Below the pieces are notes generated by a model, which was not told the origin of the DNA, ran no database searches, and worked only from the letters and a program-made list of their open reading frames with translations. From contig JBDSHZ010000062.1 of assembly GCA_039918235.1 (NCBI GenBank), positions 1-64,000 of the forward strand: 64,000 bases of DNA. Reading direction: 5' to 3'. Within the stretch, counting starts at the first letter, position 1. Each line of letters begins with the position of its first letter. A program made the position numbers and the translations under genes. Positions 8,629-16,823 of this stretch are shown here, in pieces. Origin of the DNA: Pseudopedobacter sp039918235. Its GTDB lineage: Bacteria > Bacteroidota > Bacteroidia > Sphingobacteriales > Sphingobacteriaceae.

Positions 8629-10059
8629 ATGAAAGTTGTTCAGAAAAGAACCAAGATTGTTGCCACGCTTGGGCCTGCATCATCCAATAAAGATGTTCTA
8701 TTAACAATGATTAAAGCTGGTGTTGATGTTTGTCGCTTAAATTTTTCTCACGGCAAGGCGGAGGATCACCAAGAAGCTATCAATACCATCAGAGAAATCA
8801 ACAGAAAATACAAAACTAACATTGGTATTTTAGCAGATTTACAAGGTCCAAAAATTAGAATTGGAATGGTAAAAGATGGTGGTATAAACTTAATAAACGG
8901 TACAAAAGTTAAAATTACCACTACGGAATGTATTGGTGATGATAACCAAATTTACATCACTTACGATACTTTTCCACAAGATGTTAAGGCCGGCGAAGTG
9001 ATTTTGTTGGATGATGGAAAACTGCAGTTGAAAGTTGTTGAAACCAACAGAAAAGACACCGTAATTTGCGAAGTGGTACACGGTGGCGTGTTAACAAGTC
9101 GTAAAGGTGTTAACTTGCCAAACACCAAAGTTTCCATCCCGTCATTAACGGAAGAAGATTTAATCAATTTAGATTTTGCACTTGCAAACGATATTGAATG
9201 GATCGGTTTATCTTTTGTGCGTACTGCAGAAGATATCATCGATTTAAAGAGAATCATTAGCCGTAGTGGAAAAACTTCCCGTGTAATCGCTAAAATTGAG
9301 AAACCTGAAGCTATCGAAAACATTGACGCCATTATTGAAGTAACAGATGGAGTAATGGTTGCCCGTGGAGATTTAGGGGTAGAAATGCCTTTAGAAGAAG
9401 TTCCTGTTTTACAAAAAATGATTGCTAGGAAGTGTAATTTTGCTTCAAAACCAGTAATTGTTGCTACTCAGATGCTGGAAAGCATGATCACCACCCCTCG
9501 CCCAACAAGAGCAGAGGTGAATGATGTGGCAAATTCAGTTTTAGATGGTGCAGATGCAGTGATGCTAAGTGGCGAAACTTCAGTAGGCGAATTTCCGCTG
9601 ATTGTGATAGAAACCATGAGCAAAATCATCAACCATGTAGAAAACAATGCTTATCAATATTACCAAGAAAAAGAATTAGACGAAACTTCCAACACCTATA
9701 TGGCTGATGCGGTTTGTAGCTCTGCAGTATTTTTGGCCGATAAAACGAATGCAGCAGGGATCATTTCTATGACCTCTTCAGGTTATACTGCTTTTCAAAT
9801 CTGTGCACACCGCCCTAAAGCGGGTACTTTTATCTTTACCTCTAACCGTAACTTATTAAACACATTGAGTTTATTGTGGGGTGTGAGAGGATTTTATTAT
9901 GATAAATTTGATAGTACAGACGCCACCATCAGCGAAGTAAATAAAATATTGAAGGCAGAGAAAGTTTTGGAATCAGGCGATGTGGTGATCAATACTGCTG
10001 CTATTCCAATCGAGAAAAAAGGAAAAACCAACATGATTAAAGTGAGCGTGATTGAGTAA
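8629..10059 (+). CDS. pyk: Pyruvate kinase
   Basis: Converts phosphoenolpyruvate and ADP to pyruvate and ATP, the last step of glycolysis. 476 residues. The A domain opens RTKIVATLGPASSNKDVL and NFSHG. The active-site signature is VIAKIEKPEAIENID (Lys general acid), and DGVMVARGDLGVEMP and VATQMLESMI follow. The B-domain insert runs from about residue 70 to 165. The C-terminal regulatory domain is shorter than in enzymes with an extra PEP-utilizer-like domain. A strong promoter precedes it and an intrinsic terminator follows, so it is probably monocistronic. Confidence 0.97.
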   Translation: MKVVQKRTKIVATLGPASSNKDVLLTMIKAGVDVCRLNFSHGKAEDHQEAINTIREINRKYKTNIGILADLQGPKIRIGMVKDGGINLINGTKVKITTTECIGDDNQIYITYDTFPQDVKAGEVILLDDGKLQLKVVETNRKDTVICEVVHGGVLTSRKGVNLPNTKVSIPSLTEEDLINLDFALANDIEWIGLSFVRTAEDIIDLKRIISRSGKTSRVIAKIEKPEAIENIDAIIEVTDGVMVARGDLGVEMPLEEVPVLQKMIARKCNFASKPVIVATQMLESMITTPRPTRAEVNDVANSVLDGADAVMLSGETSVGEFPLIVIETMSKIINHVENNAYQYYQEKELDETSNTYMADAVCSSAVFLADKTNAAGIISMTSSGYTAFQICAHRPKAGTFIFTSNRNLLNTLSLLWGVRGFYYDKFDSTDATISEVNKILKAEKVLESGDVVINTAAIPIEKKGKTNMIKVSVIE

Positions 10060-10080
10060 TCAAGCTTCATAAAATTATAA

Positions 10081-10124
10081 AAACCCTCTATTATCATTAA
10101 GATTTTAGAGGGTTTCTTTTTTTT
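10081..10124 (+). terminator. Intrinsic terminator of pyk
   Basis: Perfect 10-bp stem AAACCCTCTA / TAGAGGGTTT with a 15-nt loop, followed by a T-rich run (CTTTTTTTTTT). Confidence 0.9.
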
Positions 10125-10181
10125 ATAGCAAACATAAAAGCGTTTAAATTCTTTATAAATTAGCTTAAAATTAATCAGAAG

Positions 10182-10254
10182 CTGATCCCGCTATCCGTTC
10201 ATACGCCCTCAGGCATTAGCCACAGGGCCGGTATATACTACTATCGGGGCTAAA
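10182..10254 (+). repeat. Degenerate intergenic repeat, copy 1
   Basis: GC-richer patch in the pyk-helicase spacer. Ordered words CATACGCC (10200), ATTAGCCA (10215), GGTATA (10230) and ATCGGGG (10243) recur in the same order at 55640-55730 and on the opposite strand at 17175-17230. There is no open reading frame. It looks like a decayed member of a dispersed element. Confidence 0.55.
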
Positions 10255-10272
10255 AATTTTGCTACACTAAAA

Positions 10273-12807
10273 ATGTCTATTTCACCCGGCGAGAAAATCA
10301 TCAGTAAATGGTACAAAACCAAAAAATGGGAACAGTTTCCTTTTCAACAGGAAATGATGGAAAGCTATTTAGCCGGTTTTTCAGGTCTGCTAAATGCCCC
10401 AACAGGGAGCGGAAAAACTTTCGCCATGTTCTTGCCTTTTCTCGCTGAATATATCAATCAGCACCCAAAAGATTATCAGCTTAAAAAAAACAATGGGTTA
10501 TTGTTGCTCTGGATTACCCCGCTAAGAGCACTAACCAATGATATTCAGAAAGCCATGCAAAGTGCGGTTGATGATTTAGGCATTCCGTGGAAAATTGGAG
10601 CCAGAACCGGAGATACCAGTGCTGCAGCTAAACAAGCTATCAAAAGAAAACCTCCAGAAGTTTTACTCACTACTCCAGAAAGCCTGCATTTAATGCTCGC
10701 ACAAAAAGATTATCCCAATACCCTAAAAGATTTACAGGTGGTAGTAATTGATGAATGGCATGAATTGTTGGGCACCAAAAGAGGCGTACAGGTAGAATTG
10801 GGACTGTCTAGGCTGAAGGGATTGAGAGGTCAGAGGTCGGAGGTCGGAGGTCGGAAATCGGAAATTGGAAATCAGAAACAAGCTTTCAGCCTCCAGCCAT
10901 CAGCCTTTGGCTTAAGAGTTTGGGGCATCAGTGCTACCATTGGTAATTTAGCAGAAGCTTCACAGGTTTTATTAGGGCCAAATTTCCCAGTAGAATATTC
11001 TAAAATGGTAAGGGCCCTCATTCCCAAAAAGCTGGAAATTAAATCCATTATTCCAGAAAATGTAGAAAAATACAGTTGGAGCGGTCACATTGGGCTAAAG
11101 CTCCTCCCGAAAGTGATGGAAATTGTATCCAATAGCAAAACAACATTAATCTTCACTAACACAAGGGCACAGTCGGAAATATGGTACCATGCCATTTTAG
11201 ACAATTATCCGGAGTATGCGGGCATTATGGCCATGCACCATGGCTCATTAGACAATGAACTTAGAAACTGGGTAGAGCAAGCGCTACATGCTTCTATTTT
11301 AAAATTAGTGGTTTGCACTTCTAGTTTAGATTTAGGTGTAGATTTTAGGCCTGTTGATACCGTCATTCAGATTGGAAGTCCTAAAGGTGTTGCAAGGTTT
11401 ATGCAAAGAGCAGGTAGAAGCGGCCATCATCCGGGCGCAACTTCAAAAGCTTATTTTGTACCTACTCATTCTTTGGAATTATTGGAAGGGGCTGCTTTAA
11501 AATACGGCATTAAACATGAAATATTTGAGAGCAGAGACCCCATCCTCCTCGCTTATGATGTATTGATTCAATATTTAGTTACCCTAGCTGTTTCTGATGG
11601 TTTTAGAGCAGAAGAAACCTATCAACAGTTAGTAGGAACATTTGCCTATTCAGACCTCAGTAGAAAAGAATTTCACGACATTTTAGAGTTTATTACCCGT
11701 GGAGGAAAGTCTTTAAGTGCTTATGATGAATTTCTAAAAGTGGAAATTGAAGATGGTCTTTTCAAAGTGAACGATAAAAGAGTAGCGATGCGCCACCGCT
11801 TAAGCATGGGGACCATCACCGGAGACATCAACGTAAGGGTAAAGTTTCAGTCTGGGGGCAATTTGGGGTCGGTAGAAGAAGGTTTCATCTCCAGACTGAA
11901 GGAAGGCGACACTTTCTGGTTTGCAGGCCGTAGCCTAGAGTTTATCCGCTTTAAAGACATGACTGCTTTTGTAAAAATCAGTAAAAAGAAAAAAGGACAA
12001 CTTGCCAGTTGGGTAGGTAGCCGGATGCCTTTATCCTCTCAGCTATCTGCCGTTTTTAGGGAAAAACTAGATGAAGTTGCATTAGGAATAGAAGAAGATG
12101 AGGAAGTAAAAGCATTGCGCCCGCTTTTTGATCGGCAGATACAGCAATCTCATTTGCCTTTTAAAACAGAGTTTTTGATAGAAAAACTACAAAGCAGAGA
12201 TGGTTTTCATTATTTTTTCTATCCTTTTGAAGGAAGGTTGGTTCATCAAGGCCTTGCTTCTCTTTTTGCCTACCGCATGACCAAATTAAAGAGTGCAACT
12301 TTTTCTATTGCGATGAATGATTATGGCTTTGAGCTTTTAACAGATGAGGCCATGCCATTAGAACAGTCTATTGCCGAAGGTTTGTTCAGTGACAAAAACT
12401 TATTGGATGACATTCAGCATAGTTTAAATGCCAACGAAATGGCCAGAAGAAAATTTAGGGATATTGCACATATTGCCGGCTTGGTCTTTACTGGTTTCCC
12501 TGGCAAACCCATGAAGAATAAACATCTTCAATCTTCTACCTCATTATTATTTGATGTTTTTAACGAATATGAGCGTGATAATTTATTGGTGAGGCAAGCC
12601 TATAATGAAGCCTTAGCTTTTCAGCTAGAAGAGTTTAGGATGAGAGCGGCGCTCCAAAGAATTCAATCTCAAAAGCATATCATTAAAACTACAGATGGGC
12701 CATCGCCATTTGCATTCCCAGTAATGGTTGACAGATTGAGCAGAGAAAAATTAAGTACCGAAAGTATTGAAGATAGGGTAGCCAAAATGATTGGCAAACT
12801 TGATTAA
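10273..12807 (+). CDS. Ligase-associated DEXH-box DNA helicase (Lhr-like)
   Basis: An 844-residue ATP-dependent 3'-5' helicase of the Lhr family. In many bacteria a related gene sits beside an ATP-dependent DNA ligase and an exonuclease in a putative repair operon; those partners are not in this window. Motifs: Walker A NAPTGSGKT near residue 40, TPLRAL, TTPESLHLML, the DEXH box VIDEWHELLG near 160, SATIGN near 220, and the second RecA domain ending SGHHPGATSKAYFV near 390. The C-terminal Lhr domain follows. Residues ~185-213, between SRLKGL and LRVWGISAT, are an extra low-complexity stretch encoded by an intergenic-type repeat (see separate entry). Confidence 0.9.
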   Translation: MSISPGEKIISKWYKTKKWEQFPFQQEMMESYLAGFSGLLNAPTGSGKTFAMFLPFLAEYINQHPKDYQLKKNNGLLLLWITPLRALTNDIQKAMQSAVDDLGIPWKIGARTGDTSAAAKQAIKRKPPEVLLTTPESLHLMLAQKDYPNTLKDLQVVVIDEWHELLGTKRGVQVELGLSRLKGLRGQRSEVGGRKSEIGNQKQAFSLQPSAFGLRVWGISATIGNLAEASQVLLGPNFPVEYSKMVRALIPKKLEIKSIIPENVEKYSWSGHIGLKLLPKVMEIVSNSKTTLIFTNTRAQSEIWYHAILDNYPEYAGIMAMHHGSLDNELRNWVEQALHASILKLVVCTSSLDLGVDFRPVDTVIQIGSPKGVARFMQRAGRSGHHPGATSKAYFVPTHSLELLEGAALKYGIKHEIFESRDPILLAYDVLIQYLVTLAVSDGFRAEETYQQLVGTFAYSDLSRKEFHDILEFITRGGKSLSAYDEFLKVEIEDGLFKVNDKRVAMRHRLSMGTITGDINVRVKFQSGGNLGSVEEGFISRLKEGDTFWFAGRSLEFIRFKDMTAFVKISKKKKGQLASWVGSRMPLSSQLSAVFREKLDEVALGIEEDEEVKALRPLFDRQIQQSHLPFKTEFLIEKLQSRDGFHYFFYPFEGRLVHQGLASLFAYRMTKLKSATFSIAMNDYGFELLTDEAMPLEQSIAEGLFSDKNLLDDIQHSLNANEMARRKFRDIAHIAGLVFTGFPGKPMKNKHLQSSTSLLFDVFNEYERDNLLVRQAYNEALAFQLEEFRMRAALQRIQSQKHIIKTTDGPSPFAFPVMVDRLSREKLSTESIEDRVAKMIGKLD
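10827..10912 (+). repeat. Word-repeat element inserted in frame within the helicase gene
   Basis: Seven tandem 7-mers (AGGTCAG, AGGTCGG x3, AAATCGG, AAATTGG, AAATCAG) occupy 10827-10875. A second arm (10876-10912) is rich in the word CAGCCT, containing AAGCTTTCAGC, a word that recurs at 61810-61820. It encodes the odd residues ~185-213 between two conserved helicase segments. Because 7 is not a multiple of 3, the peptide repeats are shifted against codons, a sign that the DNA and not the protein is the repeating unit. Confidence 0.75.
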
Positions 12808-12824
12808 AAAAACTTAAACAAAGA

Positions 12825-12858
12825 AAGGTGCCTTTTGAGCACCTTCTTCCCTATTTTC
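12825..12858 (+). terminator. Probable terminator of the helicase gene
   Basis: Stem AAGGTGC / GCACCTT with a 7-nt loop followed by CTTCCCTATTTT. The T-tract is imperfect. Confidence 0.55.
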
Positions 12859-12901
12859 CAATCCGTATTTTTATTTTCGGAGAGAAAAATTTCTTTATGA
12901 T

Positions 12902-13864
12902 TTACATTTTTAAACCTATTTCTCTTAATCTTTCATCTAAATAATTACCAGCCGAAATATCTTCATAAGCCTTCGGATGTGCATCATCAACACAAAGATA
13001 AATGCAACTCAAATCCATATTTGATTTTGGGTGAAGGAAAAAAGGAACAGAGTACCGTGAATTCTTCATTAACGCTCTTGGTGGGTTCACCACCCTATGC
13101 GTGGTTGAACGTAATTTATTATTGGTTAAACGCTGTAGCATGTCCCCAACATTTACTACGATATCTTCCCCTTGCGCCTTTATGGCAAACCATTCGCCTT
13201 CTCGGGTTAACACTTCTAAACCATCAGCACTTGCGCCAATTAAAAGTGTGATTAAATTAATGTCTTCATGTGCCCCAGCTCTTACAGCATCAGCTGGAAG
13301 TGCATCCGGGTTTTCTATCGGAAAATAATGGATCCCTCTTAAAATGGAGTTTCCGTTATGAACCTTATCTTCAAAATAGTGTTCTGGCAAGCCTAAATAA
13401 ACTGAAATGGCGTTTAAAATCTGTTTACCCGCTGTTTCCAATTTCTGATAGACCTCTTTAGTCACGGTATTAAATTCTGGATATTCATCCACCATTACAT
13501 TATCTGGATATTCCGCTTTTATCGGATCTTCGTCTTCCACGTATTGGCCAGTCTGCCAAAATTCTTTTAAATCAGGTGTTTTAGAATCTTTTGCTTTTTC
13601 TCTTCCTTTAGAGGTGTAACCACGCTGACCTGCCAGCTCAACTTTTTCATATTTAAGTTTTTTCTCTTCAGGCAAAGTGAAAAAGTGCTGCACTTGCTCA
13701 TATAGCTTTGTAATTAGTTTCTTATCTAAACCATGATTGGTAATGGTTACAAAACCAGTTTCATTAAAAGCACTGCCAATGGCATCAGAGAAATTCTTTC
13801 TTTGCTCATCTGTCCCATTAATATAATCGTTAAGGTCTAAACGGGGAATATTTACATTTGCCAT
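12902..13864 (-). CDS. 2-oxoglutarate/Fe(II)-dependent oxygenase, isopenicillin N synthase family
   Basis: A 320-residue soluble non-heme iron oxygenase. The N-terminal DIOX_N part is present (PRLDLNDYI, then FVTITNHGLD). The catalytic double-stranded beta-helix follows: iron ligands His and Asp in AGAHEDINLITLL near residue 202, the distal His in STTHRVVNP near 260, and the 2OG-binding Arg in RYSVPFFLHP near 277. The substrate cannot be told from sequence; bacterial members are often annotated as flavonol synthase or IPNS-like without evidence. Start ATG at 13864. It has its own promoter-like sequence at 13883-13915. Confidence 0.87.
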   Translation of the reverse strand: MANVNIPRLDLNDYINGTDEQRKNFSDAIGSAFNETGFVTITNHGLDKKLITKLYEQVQHFFTLPEEKKLKYEKVELAGQRGYTSKGREKAKDSKTPDLKEFWQTGQYVEDEDPIKAEYPDNVMVDEYPEFNTVTKEVYQKLETAGKQILNAISVYLGLPEHYFEDKVHNGNSILRGIHYFPIENPDALPADAVRAGAHEDINLITLLIGASADGLEVLTREGEWFAIKAQGEDIVVNVGDMLQRLTNNKLRSTTHRVVNPPRALMKNSRYSVPFFLHPKSNMDLSCIYLCVDDAHPKAYEDISAGNYLDERLREIGLKM

Positions 13865-13882
13865 ATTAATTTTTTAAGAGAT

Positions 13883-13915
13883 TAAAAGTAGCAGTTATTT
13901 GTGGATAAGTGCAAA
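13883..13915 (-). promoter_or_regulatory. Promoter-like sequence of the oxygenase gene
   Basis: On the minus strand TTTG (13915-13912), a 21-nt spacer, TACTTTTA (13890-13883; one mismatch to TAnnTTTG). It predicts a leader of about 12 nt. Confidence 0.5.
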
Positions 13916-14046
13916 TAAATTAAAAGATAGGCTAATTACTTGCTGTTTTTCAAGCTCTTATGTTTTCCACAAATAAATTTTAAACCTAGATATGCTAACT
14001 GTAAATCATGAGCTTTTCAACTTATCTTTATTTTTTTAAAATAATT

Positions 14047-14077
14047 TTTGCAAATAAGATTTTAAAATATACTTTTG
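14047..14077 (+). promoter_or_regulatory. Promoter of the tRNA-Val locus
   Basis: TTTG at 14047-14050, a 19-nt spacer, TACTTTTG at 14070-14077: an exact consensus match. It reads first into a broken tRNA-like copy (14121) and then into the intact tRNA-Val. Confidence 0.75.
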
Positions 14078-14120
14078 CAATCCCAATCAGAAAGCAAAAC
14101 GCTTGAAGAAAGGAAAATGT

Positions 14121-14169
14121 TTAGCTCAGCTGGTTCAGAGCATCCCGATTTATAATCGGGAGGGTCACA
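14121..14169 (+). pseudogene. tRNA-like fragment (5' part, copy A)
   Basis: The D arm TAGCTCAGCTGGTTCAGAGC is identical to that of the neighbouring tRNA-Val. It is followed by the palindromic arm TCCCGATTTATAATCGGGA and GGGTCAC, and then homology stops: no T arm and no acceptor 3' strand. The 47 nt from TAGCTC to GTCAC are identical to copy B at 14322-14368. It cannot fold into a tRNA. Confidence 0.8.
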
Positions 14170-14188
14170 GCAGAGTTGACAAAACAAA

Positions 14189-14263
14189 GGGAGATTAGCT
14201 CAGCTGGTTCAGAGCACCTGCCTTACAAGCAGGGGGTCACTGGTTCGAACCCAGTATCTCCCA
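14189..14263 (+). tRNA. tRNA-Val (anticodon UAC)
   Basis: Complete cloverleaf: acceptor GGGAGAT (14189-14195) pairs with ATCTCCC (14256-14262), followed by discriminator A; D arm GCTCAGCTGGTTCAGAGC; anticodon stem CCTGC / GCAGG with loop CTTACAA, anticodon TAC at 14224-14226; T arm CTGGTTCGAACCCAG. The genome-encoded CCA is not a full match (next bases CG). A good terminator follows directly. Confidence 0.95.
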
Positions 14264-14267
14264 CGAA

Positions 14268-14297
14268 AAGCTCAATCGAAAGATTGGGCTTTTTTTA
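14268..14297 (+). terminator. Terminator of tRNA-Val
   Basis: AAGCTCAATC, GAAA tetraloop, GATTGGGCTT and then a T run; one G-T wobble in the stem. Confidence 0.9.
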
Positions 14298-14314
14298 TGT
14301 CCTTTTAATTTGAG

Positions 14315-14391
14315 AGCTGATTAGCTCAGCTGGTTCAGAGCATCCCGATTTATAATCGGGAGGGTCACTGGTTCGAACCCAGTATCTCCCA
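14315..14391 (+). pseudogene. tRNA-like pseudogene (copy B)
   Basis: Full-length tRNA-Val relative with the same D arm and T arm and the same 3' ATCTCCCA. The 5' acceptor strand is AGCTGAT, which pairs at only 4 of 7 positions. The anticodon arm is 19 nt instead of 17, with a 6-bp stem TCCCGA / TCGGGA and loop TTTATAA. A UAU (Ile) anticodon would be unusual in bacteria, so I call it non-functional. It carries its own terminator. Confidence 0.75.
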
Positions 14392-14399
14392 CAGAGGAA

Positions 14400-14428
14400 A
14401 AGCTTCACAGAAATGTGAGGCTTTTTTT
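14400..14428 (+). terminator. Terminator after tRNA-like copy B
   Basis: AAGCTTCACA, GAAA loop, TGTGAGGCTT, T run. It has the same tetraloop design as the terminator after tRNA-Val. Confidence 0.88.
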
Positions 14429-14442
14429 AGTTATTTTTAAAT

Positions 14443-14655
14443 ATGTTTTATGTCTACATATTATATTCATCAATTCTAAACAAATATTATGTAGGGTCAA
14501 CTTCGAATCTGCCTGAAAGAATAAGAAAACATAATTCAAATCACAAAGGATTTACCGGAATCTCTGCCGATTGGACACTGTTGAAAATAAATAACATCTA
14601 TTATGAAGTAAAAGGTGTGATTTGTTACTTTTACACTTATGCCTTTAGTATTTAA
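14443..14655 (+). pseudogene. Truncated GIY-YIG nuclease (COG2827/UPF0213 type)
   Basis: The first 49 residues match the small GIY-YIG nuclease family: MFYVYILYSSILNKYYVGST then LPERIRKHN and TGISADWTLLKI. These include the GIY-YIG-like strands (YVYIL and KYYVG) and the Arg and His of the active site. After residue ~49 the family resemblance ends (NNIYYEVKGVICYFYTYAFSI) and the protein stops at residue 70. The C-terminal helix with the metal-binding Glu is missing. It starts 52 nt after the tRNA-like copy B, so it belongs to the same disturbed locus. Confidence 0.8.
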
Positions 14656-14660
14656 ACATC

Positions 14661-15674
14661 ATGTCCATTTTCCCCGCACAATACTCTACCCTTTCCCCAT
14701 CAGCTTTAAAAAATTACATTATTGAAAATTATGGCTTTTCTGATTTAAGCTGTCGTCTATTGATAAGAAACGTAAGCGATACCTATATTTTGGAGAACCT
14801 TAATGAGCAATACATTTTTAAAATTTACCGAGACTCGCACAGAAAATTAGAGGAAATTAAAGGTGAGGTTGAGTTATTGAATAATTTAAAGGATAATAAA
14901 GTATGCGTTTCTCATCCTATTCAAAATTTAAAAGGAGATTATTTAAGTAGTTTCAATGCCATTGAAGGCACACGTTATGGGGTGCTTTTTTCTTATGCAG
15001 CAGGAAGTGTAGCTATCAACTTAAACCCAAATCAATTGGAACTATTGGGTAAAGAAATGGCACATTTTCATCAAATTTCTTCCAAAATAACCCTGCAACA
15101 TCTAAGAAAGGAATACAATATTGAAACAACTTTAAAAGCGCCTTTTGCAAATTTAAAACCTTCATTTATAGACCTAGCAGATGAATATGCGCAACTATCG
15201 GAACTTTGCGAACATTCTGTTTTAGCACTCCAGCATTTACAAACTTCCAGTTTTAGTACCGGTTATTGCCATTATGATTTCCTGCCAAAAAACTTTCATT
15301 TTAATGGCAACCATCAATTAACTTTTTTTGATTTTGATTTTGCAGGTAAAGGGTTTTTATTGAATGATATTACTACCTTCTTGATTCATTATTTTTTGGA
15401 TGTTACCTATCATAAAATGAGTAATGAAGAAGCTTTAAATTGTTTTAATGTTTTTCTAAACAGTTACAAACAAAATAAAATGGTTTCTGATGAAGAGCTA
15501 AAAGCAATCCCTTATTTAGGTATTGGTTTCTGGGTGTTTTACCTCAATTTTCAATATGAAAATTATGACGACTGGTCTAACCTATTTTTCACGCCGAGGT
15601 TTATTAAAGATCGTGTTTCTCTTATCCAAAAATGGTTAGATTGGAGCAAAGAAAGTTTAGCTTCATTAGTATAA
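14661..15674 (+). CDS. APH-type phosphotransferase (aminoglycoside/choline/homoserine kinase fold)
   Basis: A 337-residue cytosolic kinase-fold protein. The N-lobe Lys is in QYIFKIYRD, the catalytic loop is CHYDFLPKNFHF near residue 210 (HGDxxxxN in classical members, Gly replaced by Tyr), and the metal-binding Asp is in LTFFDFDFAGKG near 226. The substrate is unknown; many such proteins phosphorylate small amines or homoserine. It begins five bases after the stop of the truncated GIY-YIG frame and converges with nfi. Confidence 0.82.
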   Translation: MSIFPAQYSTLSPSALKNYIIENYGFSDLSCRLLIRNVSDTYILENLNEQYIFKIYRDSHRKLEEIKGEVELLNNLKDNKVCVSHPIQNLKGDYLSSFNAIEGTRYGVLFSYAAGSVAINLNPNQLELLGKEMAHFHQISSKITLQHLRKEYNIETTLKAPFANLKPSFIDLADEYAQLSELCEHSVLALQHLQTSSFSTGYCHYDFLPKNFHFNGNHQLTFFDFDFAGKGFLLNDITTFLIHYFLDVTYHKMSNEEALNCFNVFLNSYKQNKMVSDEELKAIPYLGIGFWVFYLNFQYENYDDWSNLFFTPRFIKDRVSLIQKWLDWSKESLASLV

Positions 15675-15679
15675 TAAAA

Positions 15680-16378
15680 TCAGAATAGCTTCATCTGCCT
15701 AGTTTCCATATCCTTTAATCTTGCTTCATTCACTAATAGATGAGCCAATCTGGTAGGTTCGGGAATCCGATATTTTAAACTACAGTTTTTAACCACTTCT
15801 AAGCTTTGTTCCAAGCTTATTTTATGACCGGGAGAAATATAAATGGGGTTACAGTTGATTTTAGTTCTAAGCGCAAATCCGATTGTTTCTGATTGATACA
15901 ATAGTGGTGAGCTGGCAAAATGTTTATTTTCTGGCTGATTAAAATTTCCGGTCAGTTTACTTTTGGCGCAACCTATGGCAGGAATATCAGTAAGCAATCC
16001 AAAATGTGTGGCAATTCCCATTCTTCTTTCATGAGCAATACCTTGTCCGTCTAAAATCATTACATCTGGCTTTTGCTTTAGTTGCTCCCAAACTTTTAGC
16101 AAAGCAGGAATCTCTCTGAAAGCCAACAGACCAGAAATATATGGAAATTTAGCAATAGCAGTTAGCGCAGTTTTTGAAACGATTTTCATGGAAGGATATT
16201 CCAAAACTATGATTCCGGCATAAACCTGATCCTCATGTTTGTTGAAGGAGATATCCGCACCGCCAATTAACTTAATCTCCTTATTTAAGGGTGTAAGGTT
16301 GATGCTTTTGCGCATCTCATTTTGTAACGCTACCGCTTCAGCTGGGTTAAGTTTTTCGTACTGATCTGGAGAAATCAT
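15680..16378 (-). CDS. nfi: Endonuclease V (deoxyinosine 3' endonuclease)
   Basis: Repairs deaminated bases by nicking DNA one nucleotide 3' of deoxyinosine. 232 residues; family motifs IGGADISFNKHEDQVYAGI near residue 38 (catalytic Asp), SGLLAFREIPALL near 83, MILDGQGIAHERRMGIATH near 107, and ISPGHKISLEQSLEVV near 183. Length fits bacterial Nfi. Start ATG at 16378; divergent from the SMR transporter. Confidence 0.94.
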   Translation of the reverse strand: MISPDQYEKLNPAEAVALQNEMRKSINLTPLNKEIKLIGGADISFNKHEDQVYAGIIVLEYPSMKIVSKTALTAIAKFPYISGLLAFREIPALLKVWEQLKQKPDVMILDGQGIAHERRMGIATHFGLLTDIPAIGCAKSKLTGNFNQPENKHFASSPLLYQSETIGFALRTKINCNPIYISPGHKISLEQSLEVVKNCSLKYRIPEPTRLAHLLVNEARLKDMETRQMKLF

Positions 16379-16496
16379 ATTGCATTTTTAATTTTATATA
16401 CAATGAACGCTCCAAATTTTCAGAAGAATAAGTGCAAACATTAATCTTTATTTACTCAATAATTGCTAATTTCAGTCTTATCATTATCTTCAAAAA

Positions 16497-16823
16497 ATGA
16501 ATTGGGTTTTATTAATTATAGCAGGTTTTTTTGAAATGGGCTTTGCAACCTGTTTAGGTAAAGCCAAAGAATCTGCAGGAAACATTGCTATTTATTGGTA
16601 CGCAGGTTTTTTAATTTGCCTAACCATCAGCATGGTTTTATTAGTAAAGGCAACGCAAACTTTGCCTATCGGCACAGCATACGCAGTATGGACAGGAATT
16701 GGGGCAGTTGGAACTGTGTTAATTGGAATCGTTATCTTTAAAGAACCTACAGATTTTTGGCGTCTGTTTTTTATCACTACACTTATTGCTTCTATTATCG
16801 GGTTAAAATTAGCATCCAGTTAA
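16497..16823 (+). CDS. SMR family exporter, Gdx/SugE-like
   Basis: A 108-residue inner-membrane protein with four predicted helices. The essential Glu is in AGFFEMGFATCLGKA (residue ~13), and LPIGTAYAVWTGIGAVGTV matches the guanidinium-exporter branch (Gdx, formerly SugE) better than EmrE. It probably acts as a proton-coupled antiparallel dimer. Its stop codon abuts the csaA ATG, so the two genes are one transcription unit. Confidence 0.88.
   Translation: MNWVLLIIAGFFEMGFATCLGKAKESAGNIAIYWYAGFLICLTISMVLLVKATQTLPIGTAYAVWTGIGAVGTVLIGIVIFKEPTDFWRLFFITTLIASIIGLKLASS

Noticed and set aside
14315..14391. tRNA-Ile with anticodon UAU
   Set aside because: The acceptor stem pairs at only 4 of 7 positions and the anticodon stem is 6 bp; AUA is normally read by a lysidine-modified CAU tRNA.
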